Source: Actinomyces sp. oral taxon 448 str. F0400
GTDB lineage: Bacteria; Actinomycetota; Actinomycetes; Actinomycetales; Actinomycetaceae
Assembly: GCF_000220835.1 (NCBI RefSeq)
Contig: NZ_GL985606.1
Span: 1,871,861 to 1,935,860, forward strand
DNA length: 64,000 bases
Direction of reading: 5' to 3'
The notes beneath the pieces are model-generated. The model made no database searches, was not told the DNA's origin, and worked only from the letters and a program-made list of their open reading frames with translations. The position numbers were made by a program, and so were the translations under genes. This document shows positions 53,158 through 63,037 of this stretch, piece by piece (within the stretch, counting starts at the first letter, position 1; the number at the start of each line of letters is the position of its first letter).

Positions 53158-55195
53158 GGGTGAACCTCTCCCCCGCCGGATCGTTGATACGGTCGTCGAC
53201 AACGCGAACGATATGCGCGACGGCCTCGTCCAAGGGGACGCCGTTGGTCTGCGCACCGTCGCGGAAGCGGAAGGAGACGGCGCCGGCGGCGGCGTCCTCA
53301 CCGCCGGCGATGAGCGTGAAGGGGACCTTCTCCTTGGAGGCGTTGCGGATCTTCTTGCCGAATCTATCGTCGGAGACGTCGACCTCGACTCGCACCCCGC
53401 GTGCGCGCAGGCGGACGGCGACGTCTTCGACGTAATCGTTGAAGGCCTCGGCGACGGGCACGAGCCGCACCTGCACGGGCGCGAGCCAGGCGGGGAACGC
53501 GCCCGCGTAGTGCTCGATCAGCACGCCGATGAAGCGCTCGACGGAGCCGAGCTTGGCCGAGTGCAGCATGATCGGCCGCTGACGGCTCCCGTCGGCCGCC
53601 GTGTACTCCAGATCGAAGCGCTCGGGCTGGTTGAAGTCGTACTGGATGGTCGACATCTGCCAGGTCCGGCCGATAGCGTCCCTGACCTGGACGGAGACCT
53701 TGGGCCCGTAGAAGGCCGCACCGCCCGGATCGGGCACGAAATCGAGCCCGGTGGAGCGACAGACCTCCTCCAGGGTCCGGGTGGCGACCGTCCAGTCCTC
53801 CTCGTCCCCGATGAACTTGCCCTTCCCCTTCCCGTCCTCGTCACGCGTGGACAGCTCGAGGTGGAAGTCGGTCAGTCCGAAGGCCGACAGGATCGAGATG
53901 AAGAACTCGATCTGCTTCCTGATCTCATCGGGCGCCTGCTCCCGGGTGCAGTAAGTGTGGGAATCGTCCTGGGTGAAGCCGCGCATACGGGTCAGACCGT
54001 GGACCACCCCGGACTTCTCGTAGCGGTAGTCGCGCCCCATCTCGAACAGGCGCATCGGGAGCTCCCGGTAGGAGCGTCCGCGGGAGCGGAAGATGAGATT
54101 GTGCATCGGACAGTTCATGGCCTTGAGGTAGTACTCCTGGCCTGCCCTGATGACGTTCCCCCCGGCGTCGGTCTCCTCATCGGCGAGCATGGGCGGGAAC
54201 ATGGTGTCCGCGTAATAGGGCAGATGCCCCGAGGTGCGGAACAGGCCCCCCTTGGAGATCTCCGGAGTGTGGACGAAGTCGAAGCCCGCCTCCTCATGCC
54301 GGGCGATGACGTAACTCTCGATCTGGTGACGCAGCATTCCCCCTTTGGGGTGGAAGACCACCAGGCCGGGCCCGATCTCCTCGGGGAAGCTGAACAGATC
54401 AAGCTCAGCGCCGAGTCTGCGATGATCGCGGCGCTCGGCCTCCTTGATGCGCTCCTGGTGGGCCCTGAGGTCCTCCTTGGAGGCCCAGGCGGTGCCGTAG
54501 ATGCGCTGCAGGGAGTCCCCTGACTGGTCGCCCTTCCAATAGGCGGCCGAGAATTTGGTCAGGGCGAAACCCGTCCCGATGAATCGGGTGGAGGGCAGGT
54601 GGGGACCACGGCACAGGTCCTTCCAGGCAACCTCGCCGTTCCTGCGGACGTTGTCGTACATGGTCAGGCCCGTCTCGCCCACCTCGACGCTGGCCGAGGC
54701 CTCGGCCCCCCTGCCCTTGGTGGTGATCAGCTCGAGCTTGTAGGGCTGGTCGGCCAGCTCGGTGCGCCCCTCGGCCTCGGTGATGTCCCGACGCACGAAT
54801 CGCTGCCCCTCCTTGACGATGCGCTTCATGCGCTTCTCGATGTCCTTGAGCAGCTCGGGGGTGACGGCGCCGATATTGCCGAAATCGTAATAGAAACCGT
54901 CGGTGATGAAAGGGCCGATACCGAGGTTGACATCCGGGAAGATCTCCTGGACCGCCTGCGCCATGACGTGCGTGGCCGAGTGCCTCAGGATGTTCAGGCC
55001 GTCCTGGCTGGTCAGCACGATGGGCTCGACGACGGCGCCGTCGGGCAGTTCGCGGTCCAGATCCCAAGGATCGCCGTCGACTTTCATGGCGACGATCCGG
55101 CGGTCGTCCCCGAAGAGGGCCGTTCCCGTGGTGCCCGCCTCGATGCTGCGCACGGCGCCGTCAAGAGCGATGTCGATGGTGGGCTGGGATGGCAC
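53150..55195 (-). CDS. thrS: threonine--tRNA ligase
   Basis: 681 residues from a GTG at 55195 with AGGAG seven bases upstream. TGS domain, then the editing domain with HSATH near residue 85, the catalytic core with motif 2 ([16 protein letters not shown]) and the zinc Cys (MNCPMH), motif 3, and the anticodon domain at the end. The frame continues upstream, but that part is antisense-like and unrelated. Downstream coupling runs through HIT to NUDIX. No T-box is visible in the short leader. Confidence 0.97.
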   Translation of the reverse strand: MPSQPTIDIALDGAVRSIEAGTTGTALFGDDRRIVAMKVDGDPWDLDRELPDGAVVEPIVLTSQDGLNILRHSATHVMAQAVQEIFPDVNLGIGPFITDGFYYDFGNIGAVTPELLKDIEKRMKRIVKEGQRFVRRDITEAEGRTELADQPYKLELITTKGRGAEASASVEVGETGLTMYDNVRRNGEVAWKDLCRGPHLPSTRFIGTGFALTKFSAAYWKGDQSGDSLQRIYGTAWASKEDLRAHQERIKEAERRDHRRLGAELDLFSFPEEIGPGLVVFHPKGGMLRHQIESYVIARHEEAGFDFVHTPEISKGGLFRTSGHLPYYADTMFPPMLADEETDAGGNVIRAGQEYYLKAMNCPMHNLIFRSRGRSYRELPMRLFEMGRDYRYEKSGVVHGLTRMRGFTQDDSHTYCTREQAPDEIRKQIEFFISILSAFGLTDFHLELSTRDEDGKGKGKFIGDEEDWTVATRTLEEVCRSTGLDFVPDPGGAAFYGPKVSVQVRDAIGRTWQMSTIQYDFNQPERFDLEYTAADGSRQRPIMLHSAKLGSVERFIGVLIEHYAGAFPAWLAPVQVRLVPVAEAFNDYVEDVAVRLRARGVRVEVDVSDDRFGKKIRNASKEKVPFTLIAGGEDAAAGAVSFRFRDGAQTNGVPLDEAVAHIVRVVDDRINDPAGERFTRD

Positions 55196-55280
55196 GGGTC
55201 TGCTCCTGTGATTGCGTGGACCGGGCGCTGCACGGGTGCGCCCGCTGACGGCGGGGAGTCTACTCGTCGGGGCAGCCGCC

Positions 55281-56327
55281 TCAGAGGCCCAGACGATCCC
55301 GCAGCAGGTGGCGAGCACGACGCGCGTGGACGAGCCCGGCGTAGATGGCCCTATGCACGGGGACGTCCCAGGCGCCATCGACCTCGGTGGCGTGGTGGGC
55401 GAAACGCTTCTTGTAGCGTCCGACTCCGTAGAGCTCAGGCACCCGTGCGGAATCCGCGCCCATGAGGTCGAAGGTGTCCTTGCCCTCGGCGGCCATGGTG
55501 CAGGCCACGAACCAGTCGAGTGCCTCAGCGCCGCGGAACGTCCGAGACTCATCCGAGGAGGCCCCGTAGTAGGCGACGCTCGCCCTGCCGGCGACCGTGA
55601 CCAGATCCCAGCAGTGCGGTGCGCCGTCGCGACGCAGCACGAAGAGCCTGGCGTGCTCCGGCCCCAGGGTGCGCAGCATGTCCCAGTAGACCTCGGAGGG
55701 ATGGGGTCTGAAGCCGTCGCGCTCGGCCGTGTTGACCATAACCGCGTAGACCTCATCGAAGGCCTGACGGCTCAGCCCGGTTTCCTCGGTCAGGACGCAC
55801 CCGGCCTCGGCGGCGACCCGGGCGGCGCGCTTGACGCCGCGCCGCCCATCCTTGGGCATGGCCGCCGCGATGGCCTCGGGCGTACGAGGTCGCAGATCGA
55901 TGACGTAGGTACGGTCGTAGGTGATGGTCGACAACAGCTCGCGGGTGTCCGCCGCCCGGTAGCGGGCATGCATGCGTACGAAGATGATGCGGGAATCCTT
56001 CATCCTGACCTCCCGCACGAGGAGCGAGCGCAGATGCGCCTCGCGCTCGGGGCTCTGCTCCTTGAGCCAGACGGGCCCGTGCTTGGCCCACAGGAAGCGC
56101 TGACCGGCGACCTCGTAGCGGTACAGAGCCACGACGGCGACGGGCTTGCCCTCATTCTCGTAGACATAGCGCCCGAACAGGGGGTGCCCCTGGCTGGCCT
56201 CGTAGGCCTCCCACGGCTCCAGCTGCTCGATGGGAGCCGGAGTGCAGCCGATGGCCAGCCGCATGTCCCGCGCGGAGATGGGGCGGAGGCTCTCGGTGCG
56301 CGAAGTGGTGCGGAACGCGTGCGTCAT
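55281..56327 (-). CDS. FemAB-family aminoacyl/peptidyl transferase
   Basis: 348 residues with two GNAT-type halves, the FemX/FemAB pattern: [20 protein letters not shown] region, [16 protein letters not shown], and at the end [16 protein letters not shown] with [10 protein letters not shown]. Such enzymes add amino acids from tRNA to the peptidoglycan side chain. The adjacent ATP-grasp ligase supports a cross-bridge role. The start is the ATG at 56327. It is 85 bases upstream of thrS. Confidence 0.85.
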   Translation of the reverse strand: MTHAFRTTSRTESLRPISARDMRLAIGCTPAPIEQLEPWEAYEASQGHPLFGRYVYENEGKPVAVVALYRYEVAGQRFLWAKHGPVWLKEQSPEREAHLRSLLVREVRMKDSRIIFVRMHARYRAADTRELLSTITYDRTYVIDLRPRTPEAIAAAMPKDGRRGVKRAARVAAEAGCVLTEETGLSRQAFDEVYAVMVNTAERDGFRPHPSEVYWDMLRTLGPEHARLFVLRRDGAPHCWDLVTVAGRASVAYYGASSDESRTFRGAEALDWFVACTMAAEGKDTFDLMGADSARVPELYGVGRYKKRFAHHATEVDGAWDVPVHRAIYAGLVHARRARHLLRDRLGL

Positions 56328-56508
56328 GAAGCCTCCAGGTCAATGGAATATCTTCTGGGCTGAGAGTATCGGCCCGTGGGGTCCCTGTGCTCCTCCCCTG
56401 GAACGAGATCGTCACTCGCTCGAAAGGAGGACGGGGTGGACGGCCCGGCGAGTAGACGGGTGCCGTGCGGAAAGTATGCCAGAGCGGGAGCGCCGACTCA
56501 GCATCGGC

Positions 56509-57756
56509 TCAACGCCGACTCAGGCCCAGCGGCCGGGGGTGGTAGCGGTGGAACTTCCGGTCGTGGTTGAGCTTCTGAGCGCTGATGAGCAGACGGCGAC
56601 GCAGCGAGCGCTCGCAGGGGTCGAGCAGCGGGTCCACCGCGCGCGGCGCCAGGCGCAGAACGCGGCGACGCAGGTCCGGATCGTCGACCTGGTGAAGGAC
56701 GAGGTGACGCGGCAGGAGACTGTAAAGCACCTCTTTGACGGCCTCCCGTCGCGGTCCGGGGCGAGCGTCGACCAGGTCCCGGATCATGACGACCATGGGA
56801 TTGACACCGGCGGCGCTCATGTAGAAGGAGTTACGGCCGATGCGAGGGTTGAGCTCGAAGTACACCGGGTCTCCGCCGCGCGGGTCGATTTTGATGTCGA
56901 AGTTGGCGAAGCCCCGGTAGCCCACGGACGTCAGCAGTCTCTCAACGCCCCGCCACATCTCGGGGAAGGGTTGGGTGATCATGGCCACAGGATTGCCGAT
57001 GAGGGTGGGCGCGTGGTCCTCCAGGAGCACCCGCGCTGACCCGATCATCGTCATCTCGCCGTTGGAGGCCATGTAGGCGGTCACCGACCGCATGGCGTCG
57101 TCGTCGCCCGGGATCCGCTCCTGGATGAGGAAAGTGGACCTGTAGCCGGCGCCGCGCAGGTCCTCCCACAGCGCGGCCAGCTCATCGGGGGTGTCGAGGA
57201 AGTAGATCTTGCGCTGGCCGGGGAACTCGACGGCGTCCCAGTCGGCTCCAACCGCGGCCTTGCCGACCAGGGGGAAGGGGATGTCGATCCGAGGATCGGC
57301 GTCGGCGAGCTCGGAGCAGTCCACGACGACCTGCCGCGGGGTGCGCAGGCCCTGGTCCGCACAGGCGGCGGCGAAGGCGACCTTGTCGCTCAGGGTGTTC
57401 ATCGCCTCGACGTCGGGGAAGGGGACGACGTACTCGGGTTCGAGCTCATCGCGATGGGCGACGAGGAATTGGGCCGTCGAATCGCGGTTGCCGATGATCA
57501 CGGCGCTGCGCTCGGCCCGTCCCGCCACGAGGCCGCGCAAGCGGGAGACCATACCGGCCTCGTCGCGTGAGTCCTGGTGGATGACGTCGATGTAGCTCGA
57601 CAGGGAGATCGCCTCGATGGGGCTGGGCGACAGCAGTGTCACCCGCTGTCCGGTGGCGTCATGGAGCTGACGGGCCAGTGCGTATCCGCCGATGTCCCCG
57701 CCGATCACCACGGGAAGCAGGTCGGGGCGCGAGGGGCGGCGCGTGGAGGGGGGCAT
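56509..57756 (-). CDS. ATP-grasp ligase (carboxylate-amine ligase type)
   Basis: 415 residues. A Rossmann-like N-terminus (LLPVVIGGDIGGYALARQLH), then an ATP-grasp fold with LVGKAAVGADWDAVEF, the central FLIQERIPGDDD and the metal-binding YFELNPRIGRNSFY. The pattern resembles D-aspartate ligases of the enterococcal type that build the cell-wall branch and other carboxylate-amine ligases. With the FemAB gene next door, a role in the peptidoglycan bridge is plausible; the amino acid is unknown. Confidence 0.8.
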   Translation of the reverse strand: MPPSTRRPSRPDLLPVVIGGDIGGYALARQLHDATGQRVTLLSPSPIEAISLSSYIDVIHQDSRDEAGMVSRLRGLVAGRAERSAVIIGNRDSTAQFLVAHRDELEPEYVVPFPDVEAMNTLSDKVAFAAACADQGLRTPRQVVVDCSELADADPRIDIPFPLVGKAAVGADWDAVEFPGQRKIYFLDTPDELAALWEDLRGAGYRSTFLIQERIPGDDDAMRSVTAYMASNGEMTMIGSARVLLEDHAPTLIGNPVAMITQPFPEMWRGVERLLTSVGYRGFANFDIKIDPRGGDPVYFELNPRIGRNSFYMSAAGVNPMVVMIRDLVDARPGPRREAVKEVLYSLLPRHLVLHQVDDPDLRRRVLRLAPRAVDPLLDPCERSLRRRLLISAQKLNHDRKFHRYHPRPLGLSRR

Positions 57757-57913
57757 GGATTCTCCGTGTTCTCAGTTCTCGCCGGTCGCCGGGCCCGAGC
57801 GGGGGCCGCGGCGACGCAATCGACATGAGCGATGCGATCGGTGTGATTCAGCATGGTTCGATGTGATGCGCTGCGAGCGCACAGCTCGTCCCGAGGGAGA
57901 GCGCTCGTAACGA

Positions 57914-57940
57914 GGGCCCGGAACATGACGTCCCGGACCC
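57914..57940 (-). terminator. tRNA operon terminator
   Basis: A 10-bp stem with two wobble pairs (GGGTCCGGGA on the minus strand, 57931-57940, with 57914-57923), six bases after the CCA end of tRNA-Val. Confidence 0.55.
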
Positions 57941-57945
57941 GACGA

Positions 57946-58020
57946 TGGTGGGCGATACTGGGATCGAACCAGTGACCTCTTCCGTGTCAGGGAAGCGCGC
58001 TCCCGCTGCGCCAATCGCCC
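57946..58020 (-). tRNA. tRNA-Val (GAC)
   Basis: Seven-base acceptor stem GGGCGAT/ATCGCCC, anticodon loop CTGACAC (GAC) on a stem CTTCC/GGAAG, T-arm CTGG TTCGATC CCAG, discriminator A, and an encoded CCA at 57946-57948. One base from the tRNA-Gly gene, so they share a transcript. Confidence 0.95.
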
Positions 58021-58021
58021 G

Positions 58022-58094
58022 AGCGGATGACGGGACTCGAACCCGCGACCCTCACCTTGGCAAGGTGATGCTCTACCAACTGAGCCACATCCGC
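58022..58094 (-). tRNA. tRNA-Gly (GCC)
   Basis: Acceptor stem GCGGATG/CATCCGC, D-loop with GTTGGTAGAG, anticodon loop TTGCCAA (GCC) on a stem CACC/GGTG, T-arm GCGGGTTCGAGTCCCGT, discriminator T. No CCA is encoded, unlike the next tRNA. Confidence 0.95.
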
Positions 58095-58224
58095 GCGCTG
58101 CAACCGATGACCGGTGCGGGAGGAAAGGTAGCAGAGCACGAGCACGGGGCCAAATCGTCCCCGATCGGGCGGGCAGTGCCGGCTCTGCCGCGCCGAGGAG
58201 GCATGCACGTGGCAAAGTGTCCCC

Positions 58225-60432
58225 ATGCCGTCTGACACGCCTTCCGCCGCGCCCGGCCGGTCCGGGCCCGCAGCAGCCACCGACACCGCTCCCGCGCCGG
58301 CGCCCACCACGTGGCCCGGGCAGCCCTATCCGCTGGGCGCAACCTACGACGGCTCGGGCAGCAACTTCGCCGTGTTCTCCTCGGTCGCCGAACGAATCGA
58401 GCTGTGCCTGTTCGACGACGCCGGGGCGGAGACCCGGGTCGAGCTGACGGAGGTGGACGCGGACGTGTGGCACACCTACCTGCCCACCGTCCAGCCGGGC
58501 CAGCACTACGGGTACCGCGTCCACGGCCCCTACGACCCCGAGCACGGTCCGCGCTGCGACGCCTCCAAGCTGCTTCTGGACCCCTACGCCAAGGCGATCT
58601 CCGGACACGTGACGGCGTCCCCGTCGCTGTACTCCTACGATTTCAACGACGTCTCGGTACGCAACACGGAGGACTCGGCGAGCGCCACCATGCGCTCGGT
58701 CGTCATCTCCCCGTACTTCGACTGGGGACACGACCGCCCGCCGGCTCACGAGTACCACAACTCCATCATCTACGAGGCCCACGTCAAAGGCATGACGCAG
58801 CTCAACCCGCTCGTGCCCGCCGAGCTGCGCGGAACCTATGCGGGCCTGGCCCAGGGCGCCGTTATCGACCATCTCAAGGAATTGGGCATCACCGCCATCG
58901 AGCTCATGCCCGTCCACCAGTTCGTCAATGACACCTACCTGCAGGACAAGGGGCTGTCCAACTACTGGGGGTACAACACGATCGGCTTCTTCGCTCCGCA
59001 CAACGGCTACACCGCCTACGGTGCCGACGGCCAGCAGGTCCAGGAGTTCAAGGCGATGGTCAAAGCCTTCCACGAGGCCGACATAGAGGTCATCCTCGAC
59101 GTCGTCTACAACCACACCGCCGAAGGCAACCATCTGGGGCCGACGCTGTCCTTCCGGGGGCTCGACAACGCCGCGTACTACAGGCTCGTCGACGGCGACC
59201 AGACCCACTACTTCGACACCACGGGCACCGGCAACTCCCTGCTCATGCGCTCCCCCGCGGTTCTCCAGCTCATCATGGACTCCCTGCGCTACTGGGTCAC
59301 CGAGATGCACGTCGACGGCTTCCGCTTCGATCTGGCCTCGACCCTGGCCCGTCAGTTCCACGAGGTCGACAAACTCTCAGCCTTCTTCGACATCATCCAC
59401 CAGGACCCGATCCTGTCTCAGACCAAGCTCATCGCCGAGCCGTGGGACGTGGGCGACGGCGGCTACAACGTCGGCGGCTTCCCTCCCCTGTGGAGTGAGT
59501 GGAACGGCCGGTACCGGGACACGGTGCGTGATTTCTGGCGCGGCACCCCCTCGACCCTCGGAGAGTTCGCTTCGCGCATCACCGGTTCCTCCGACCTCTA
59601 CCAGCACTCGGGCCGCACGCCGGTGGCCAGCGTCAACTTCGTCACCGCCCACGACGGTTTCACTCTGGCCGACCTGGTGTCCTACGACACCAAGCACAAC
59701 GAGGCCAACCTGGAGGACAACCAGGACGGGGCGAACGACAACCGCTCGTGGAACTGCGGCGTCGAGGGACCCACCGACGACCCGGTGGTCCTGTCCCTGC
59801 GCAAGCGCCAGACGCGCAATTTCCTGGCCACCATCCTGTTCAGTCAGGGTGTGCCCATGATTTGCCACGGCGATGAGATGGGCCGCACCCAGGACGGTAA
59901 CAACAACGCCTACTGCCAGGACAATGAGATGACATGGGTCCACTGGGACCTGGATGAGGAGGACCGCGAACTCCTCGACTTCACCCGGACCATGGTGTGG
60001 TTGCGTCGCAATCACCCCGTGCTGCGCCGGCGTCGTTTCTTCTCCGGCGCCGCCTCGCACGGCGGGGAGTCCGAGCTGGGGGAGATCGAGTGGCTGCGAC
60101 CCTCTGGCGGGCGCATGACGGACCAGGACTGGGGCACCTGGTACGCCCGCGCTATGACGGTGTTCCTCAACGGCGATGCCATCGCCGAGCCGGATGAGCA
60201 GGGGCACCGCGTCACCGACGACTCCTTCCTCGTGCTCATCAACGCTAGCGAGGAGGACATCACGTTCACCCTGCCGGGCCCGGGCCTCGGCAAGCACTGG
60301 TCGGAGGCCCTCGACACGGCCCCGGCCGTGGACAGCCAGCCCCATGAGTCGCTCGAGGCGGGCGCCCAGGTCGTCGTCGAGGCCCGTTCCATGCTTTTCC
60401 TGACGTCGGCCGCCGTCCCGGTCGTATCCTGA
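58225..60432 (+). CDS. glgX: glycogen debranching enzyme (GlgX/TreX)
   Basis: 735 residues, GH13_11 isoamylase type. N-terminal CBM48 (YPLGATYDGSGSNFAVFS), then the four GH13 regions: DVVYNHTAEG, DGFRFDLAS with the nucleophile Asp, the acid Glu in IAEPWDVG, and VTAHDGFTLADLVSYD. It trims alpha-1,6 branches of glycogen to supply linear chains to TreY. First gene of a treX-treY-treZ operon, 37 bases before treY. Confidence 0.95.
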   Translation: MPSDTPSAAPGRSGPAAATDTAPAPAPTTWPGQPYPLGATYDGSGSNFAVFSSVAERIELCLFDDAGAETRVELTEVDADVWHTYLPTVQPGQHYGYRVHGPYDPEHGPRCDASKLLLDPYAKAISGHVTASPSLYSYDFNDVSVRNTEDSASATMRSVVISPYFDWGHDRPPAHEYHNSIIYEAHVKGMTQLNPLVPAELRGTYAGLAQGAVIDHLKELGITAIELMPVHQFVNDTYLQDKGLSNYWGYNTIGFFAPHNGYTAYGADGQQVQEFKAMVKAFHEADIEVILDVVYNHTAEGNHLGPTLSFRGLDNAAYYRLVDGDQTHYFDTTGTGNSLLMRSPAVLQLIMDSLRYWVTEMHVDGFRFDLASTLARQFHEVDKLSAFFDIIHQDPILSQTKLIAEPWDVGDGGYNVGGFPPLWSEWNGRYRDTVRDFWRGTPSTLGEFASRITGSSDLYQHSGRTPVASVNFVTAHDGFTLADLVSYDTKHNEANLEDNQDGANDNRSWNCGVEGPTDDPVVLSLRKRQTRNFLATILFSQGVPMICHGDEMGRTQDGNNNAYCQDNEMTWVHWDLDEEDRELLDFTRTMVWLRRNHPVLRRRRFFSGAASHGGESELGEIEWLRPSGGRMTDQDWGTWYARAMTVFLNGDAIAEPDEQGHRVTDDSFLVLINASEEDITFTLPGPGLGKHWSEALDTAPAVDSQPHESLEAGAQVVVEARSMLFLTSAAVPVVS

Positions 60433-60469
60433 CCGCGAGGGACCGCACGGGCACGAGGAGGACGACACG

Positions 60470-63037
60470 ATGACTGCGCAGACCGAGTCGGAGCACACGA
60501 TCGCGCCCGATGGGTACGCGCCGTGGTCGGGGCACGTGCCCGACCACGGCCGCCGCACCCCCGTCACGACGTACCGGCTCCAGATGGGTGCCGCGCTCAC
60601 CTTCGACGACGCTCGCCGTCTAGTGCCCTATTTGCACGACCTGGGCATCACCGACGTCTACCTCTCCCCCGTGCTGGCCGCCGCCCCGGGGTCGACGCAC
60701 GGCTACGACGTCGTCGACCACACCCGCATCAGCGAGGTCATGGGCGGGCGAGCCGGGCTGGAGCGCCTGGCCGATGATGTGCACGCGGCGGGAATGGGCC
60801 TAGTTCTGGATATTGTGCCCAACCATATGGCGGTACCCACCCCCGCGTGGCACAACTTACCCCTATGGTCCGTTCTGCGCGACGGACCGGACTCCCCCTA
60901 CGCCTCCTGGTTCGACGTGTCGGTCGAGGCCCCCATTCTCATGCCGGTGCTCGGCGCGCGCATCGGCAAGGTGCTCGCCGACGAGCAGCTCGTCCTCGAT
61001 CGTATGACGGTGCCCACTGAACCGGAGCGCGGCGAGCAGTGGGTGCTGCGCTATTTCGACCATGTCTTCCCCGTCGCTGAGGGCACCCAGTCTCTGCCGA
61101 TGCATGTGCTCGTCGACCGCCAGCACTACCGGCTGGCCTACTGGAAGGTCGGCGACGAGGAGACCAACTATCGGCGCTTCTTCGACGTCGGCACCCTCGC
61201 AGCGATCCGCGTGGAGGACCCGGAGGTTTTCGCCGGTTCCCACGAGCTCGTCCTGGATTTGCTGCGCATGGGGGTGGTCGACGCCCTGAGGGTCGACCAC
61301 CCCGATGGCCTGGCCGATCCCACCGGTTATCTCAACCACCTGGCGCAGGCCACTGACGGAGCCTGGATCGCCGCGGAGAAGATCCTCGCCCCTGATGAGC
61401 CCCTGCCGGTCGCCTGGCATGTCGCCGGCACCACGGGGTACGACGCCTCCTGGCGCATCGACCAGCTGCAGGTCGACCCCGGGGGGGCCGCGCGACTCGG
61501 CGCTCTCATGCACGAGCTGACCGGGCAGGCGCCGGTCTCCTACGAGCACGTCGTCGAGCAGGCCAAGCGGGAAGTCATCGACGGGTCGCTGGCGGCGGAG
61601 GTCGACCGCCTGGCGCACATTCTGGACGAGCTCACCGTTCAGGATGTGCGTTTGCGCGATCACACGCGGCGGGACCTGCGCGCCTGCGTGGTCGAGCTGC
61701 TCGTCGCCGCGCAGCGCTACCGAGCCTACGTCCGCCCGGGGCAGCCCGCCGATCCCGAGCAGGCGGCGGTGCTGCACGCGGACGCCGAACGGGCGCGTCT
61801 GAGGCTCGAGGCCGACCAGGGCGAGACTCTCGACATGGTCGTCGCGATCCTGCTCGGCGAGCCGGTCGGGTCCGAGGGCTTGGCCGCCTCCCCGCTGCGC
61901 GCCGAGGCAGTCATCCGCTTCCAGCAGGTGTGCGGGGCTGTGACCGCCAAGGGTGTGGAGGACACGGCCTTCTATCGGTGGACGCATCTGACCAGTCTGA
62001 CCGAAGTGGGTGGGAACCCGGGCGGCTTCGCCCTGGGCGCCGATGAGGCCCACGCCTGGGCGGACCGCGTCCAGGACGTGTGGCCCTGCACGATGGTGGC
62101 CACGACCACCCACGACACTAAGCGCGGGGAGGACGTGCGAGCCCGTCTCGATGTGCTGGCCTCCTACGCCGAGGAGTGGAACGACCTGGTCCACCGGCTG
62201 CGGGACGCCACCGAGGACGCGCGCCCCACCGATCTGGACGGGCGCACCGAGAATCTTCTGTGGCAGACCCTGTGGGGCACGTGGGCCCCGGACACCGACG
62301 ACCCCATGACCCCCGAGCGGCTGTCCGCCTATCTCGTCAAGGCATCGCGCGAGCAGAAGGGCTGGACCACGTGGTCCGCCCCGGACACCGACCGGGAGCG
62401 AGCCCTGGCCGACTACGCGGCTCACCTGCTCGCCGACCCGGACACGGCTCAGGAGATGAACGCCTTCGCCTCCCTCACCGCCCGGGATGTGGCTTCTGTC
62501 ATCCTGGCGAACAAGGCCATGGCGTTGACCTGGTTCGGAGTGGCAGACATCTACCAGGGCAGTGAGGTCACTCGCACAAGTCTGGTCGATCCGGACAATC
62601 GCCGGCCTGTGGCCTACGACGGCGAGGCAGGGCTGCGCGAGATGCTCGCCCAGATCTCCGCCGGCGGGTCGCCTCGCACACTGGACCAGGAGAAGCTGCG
62701 GCTGACGCGATGCCTGACCCACCTGCGCGCTGAACGGCCGGACACCTTCGTCGGCCCGCGCTCGGGTTACCGTACGGTCCCGGTGACGACCTCCCACGCC
62801 TTCTCCTACGCCCGGCTGCTCGATGAGGAGCCCGATGTCATCGTCATCGTGCGCCGCCTGAGCCGCCGTCTGGCCCGGCTGGGCGGCTGGCGCGAGGAGA
62901 GCGTCGTGCTGCCCGAGGGCATCTGGAACGAGGTCCTGTCAGGGCGCCCGGTCGACGGCGGAGCTCGGCGCTTGGCAGACGTGCTCGACGACCTGCCCGT
63001 CGTCGTACTGGCGCGTGAGAGGGGGGAGGCCGCGTGA
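60470..63037 (+). CDS. treY: malto-oligosyltrehalose synthase
   Basis: 855 residues. GH13_26 type with LVLDIVPNHMAVPTP, ALRVDHPDGLADPTGY (nucleophile), AEKILAPDEPLP (acid) and the family stretch GVEDTAFYRW. It converts the reducing-end linkage of maltodextrins to a trehalosyl bond. The start ATG at 60470 is preceded by GAGGAGGA. It overlaps treZ by four bases. Confidence 0.96.
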   Translation: MTAQTESEHTIAPDGYAPWSGHVPDHGRRTPVTTYRLQMGAALTFDDARRLVPYLHDLGITDVYLSPVLAAAPGSTHGYDVVDHTRISEVMGGRAGLERLADDVHAAGMGLVLDIVPNHMAVPTPAWHNLPLWSVLRDGPDSPYASWFDVSVEAPILMPVLGARIGKVLADEQLVLDRMTVPTEPERGEQWVLRYFDHVFPVAEGTQSLPMHVLVDRQHYRLAYWKVGDEETNYRRFFDVGTLAAIRVEDPEVFAGSHELVLDLLRMGVVDALRVDHPDGLADPTGYLNHLAQATDGAWIAAEKILAPDEPLPVAWHVAGTTGYDASWRIDQLQVDPGGAARLGALMHELTGQAPVSYEHVVEQAKREVIDGSLAAEVDRLAHILDELTVQDVRLRDHTRRDLRACVVELLVAAQRYRAYVRPGQPADPEQAAVLHADAERARLRLEADQGETLDMVVAILLGEPVGSEGLAASPLRAEAVIRFQQVCGAVTAKGVEDTAFYRWTHLTSLTEVGGNPGGFALGADEAHAWADRVQDVWPCTMVATTTHDTKRGEDVRARLDVLASYAEEWNDLVHRLRDATEDARPTDLDGRTENLLWQTLWGTWAPDTDDPMTPERLSAYLVKASREQKGWTTWSAPDTDRERALADYAAHLLADPDTAQEMNAFASLTARDVASVILANKAMALTWFGVADIYQGSEVTRTSLVDPDNRRPVAYDGEAGLREMLAQISAGGSPRTLDQEKLRLTRCLTHLRAERPDTFVGPRSGYRTVPVTTSHAFSYARLLDEEPDVIVIVRRLSRRLARLGGWREESVVLPEGIWNEVLSGRPVDGGARRLADVLDDLPVVVLARERGEAA

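Noticed and set aside
55196-55280. T-box or other riboswitch upstream of thrS
   Set aside because: The leader is only about 85 bases and has no specifier stem or T-box sequence.
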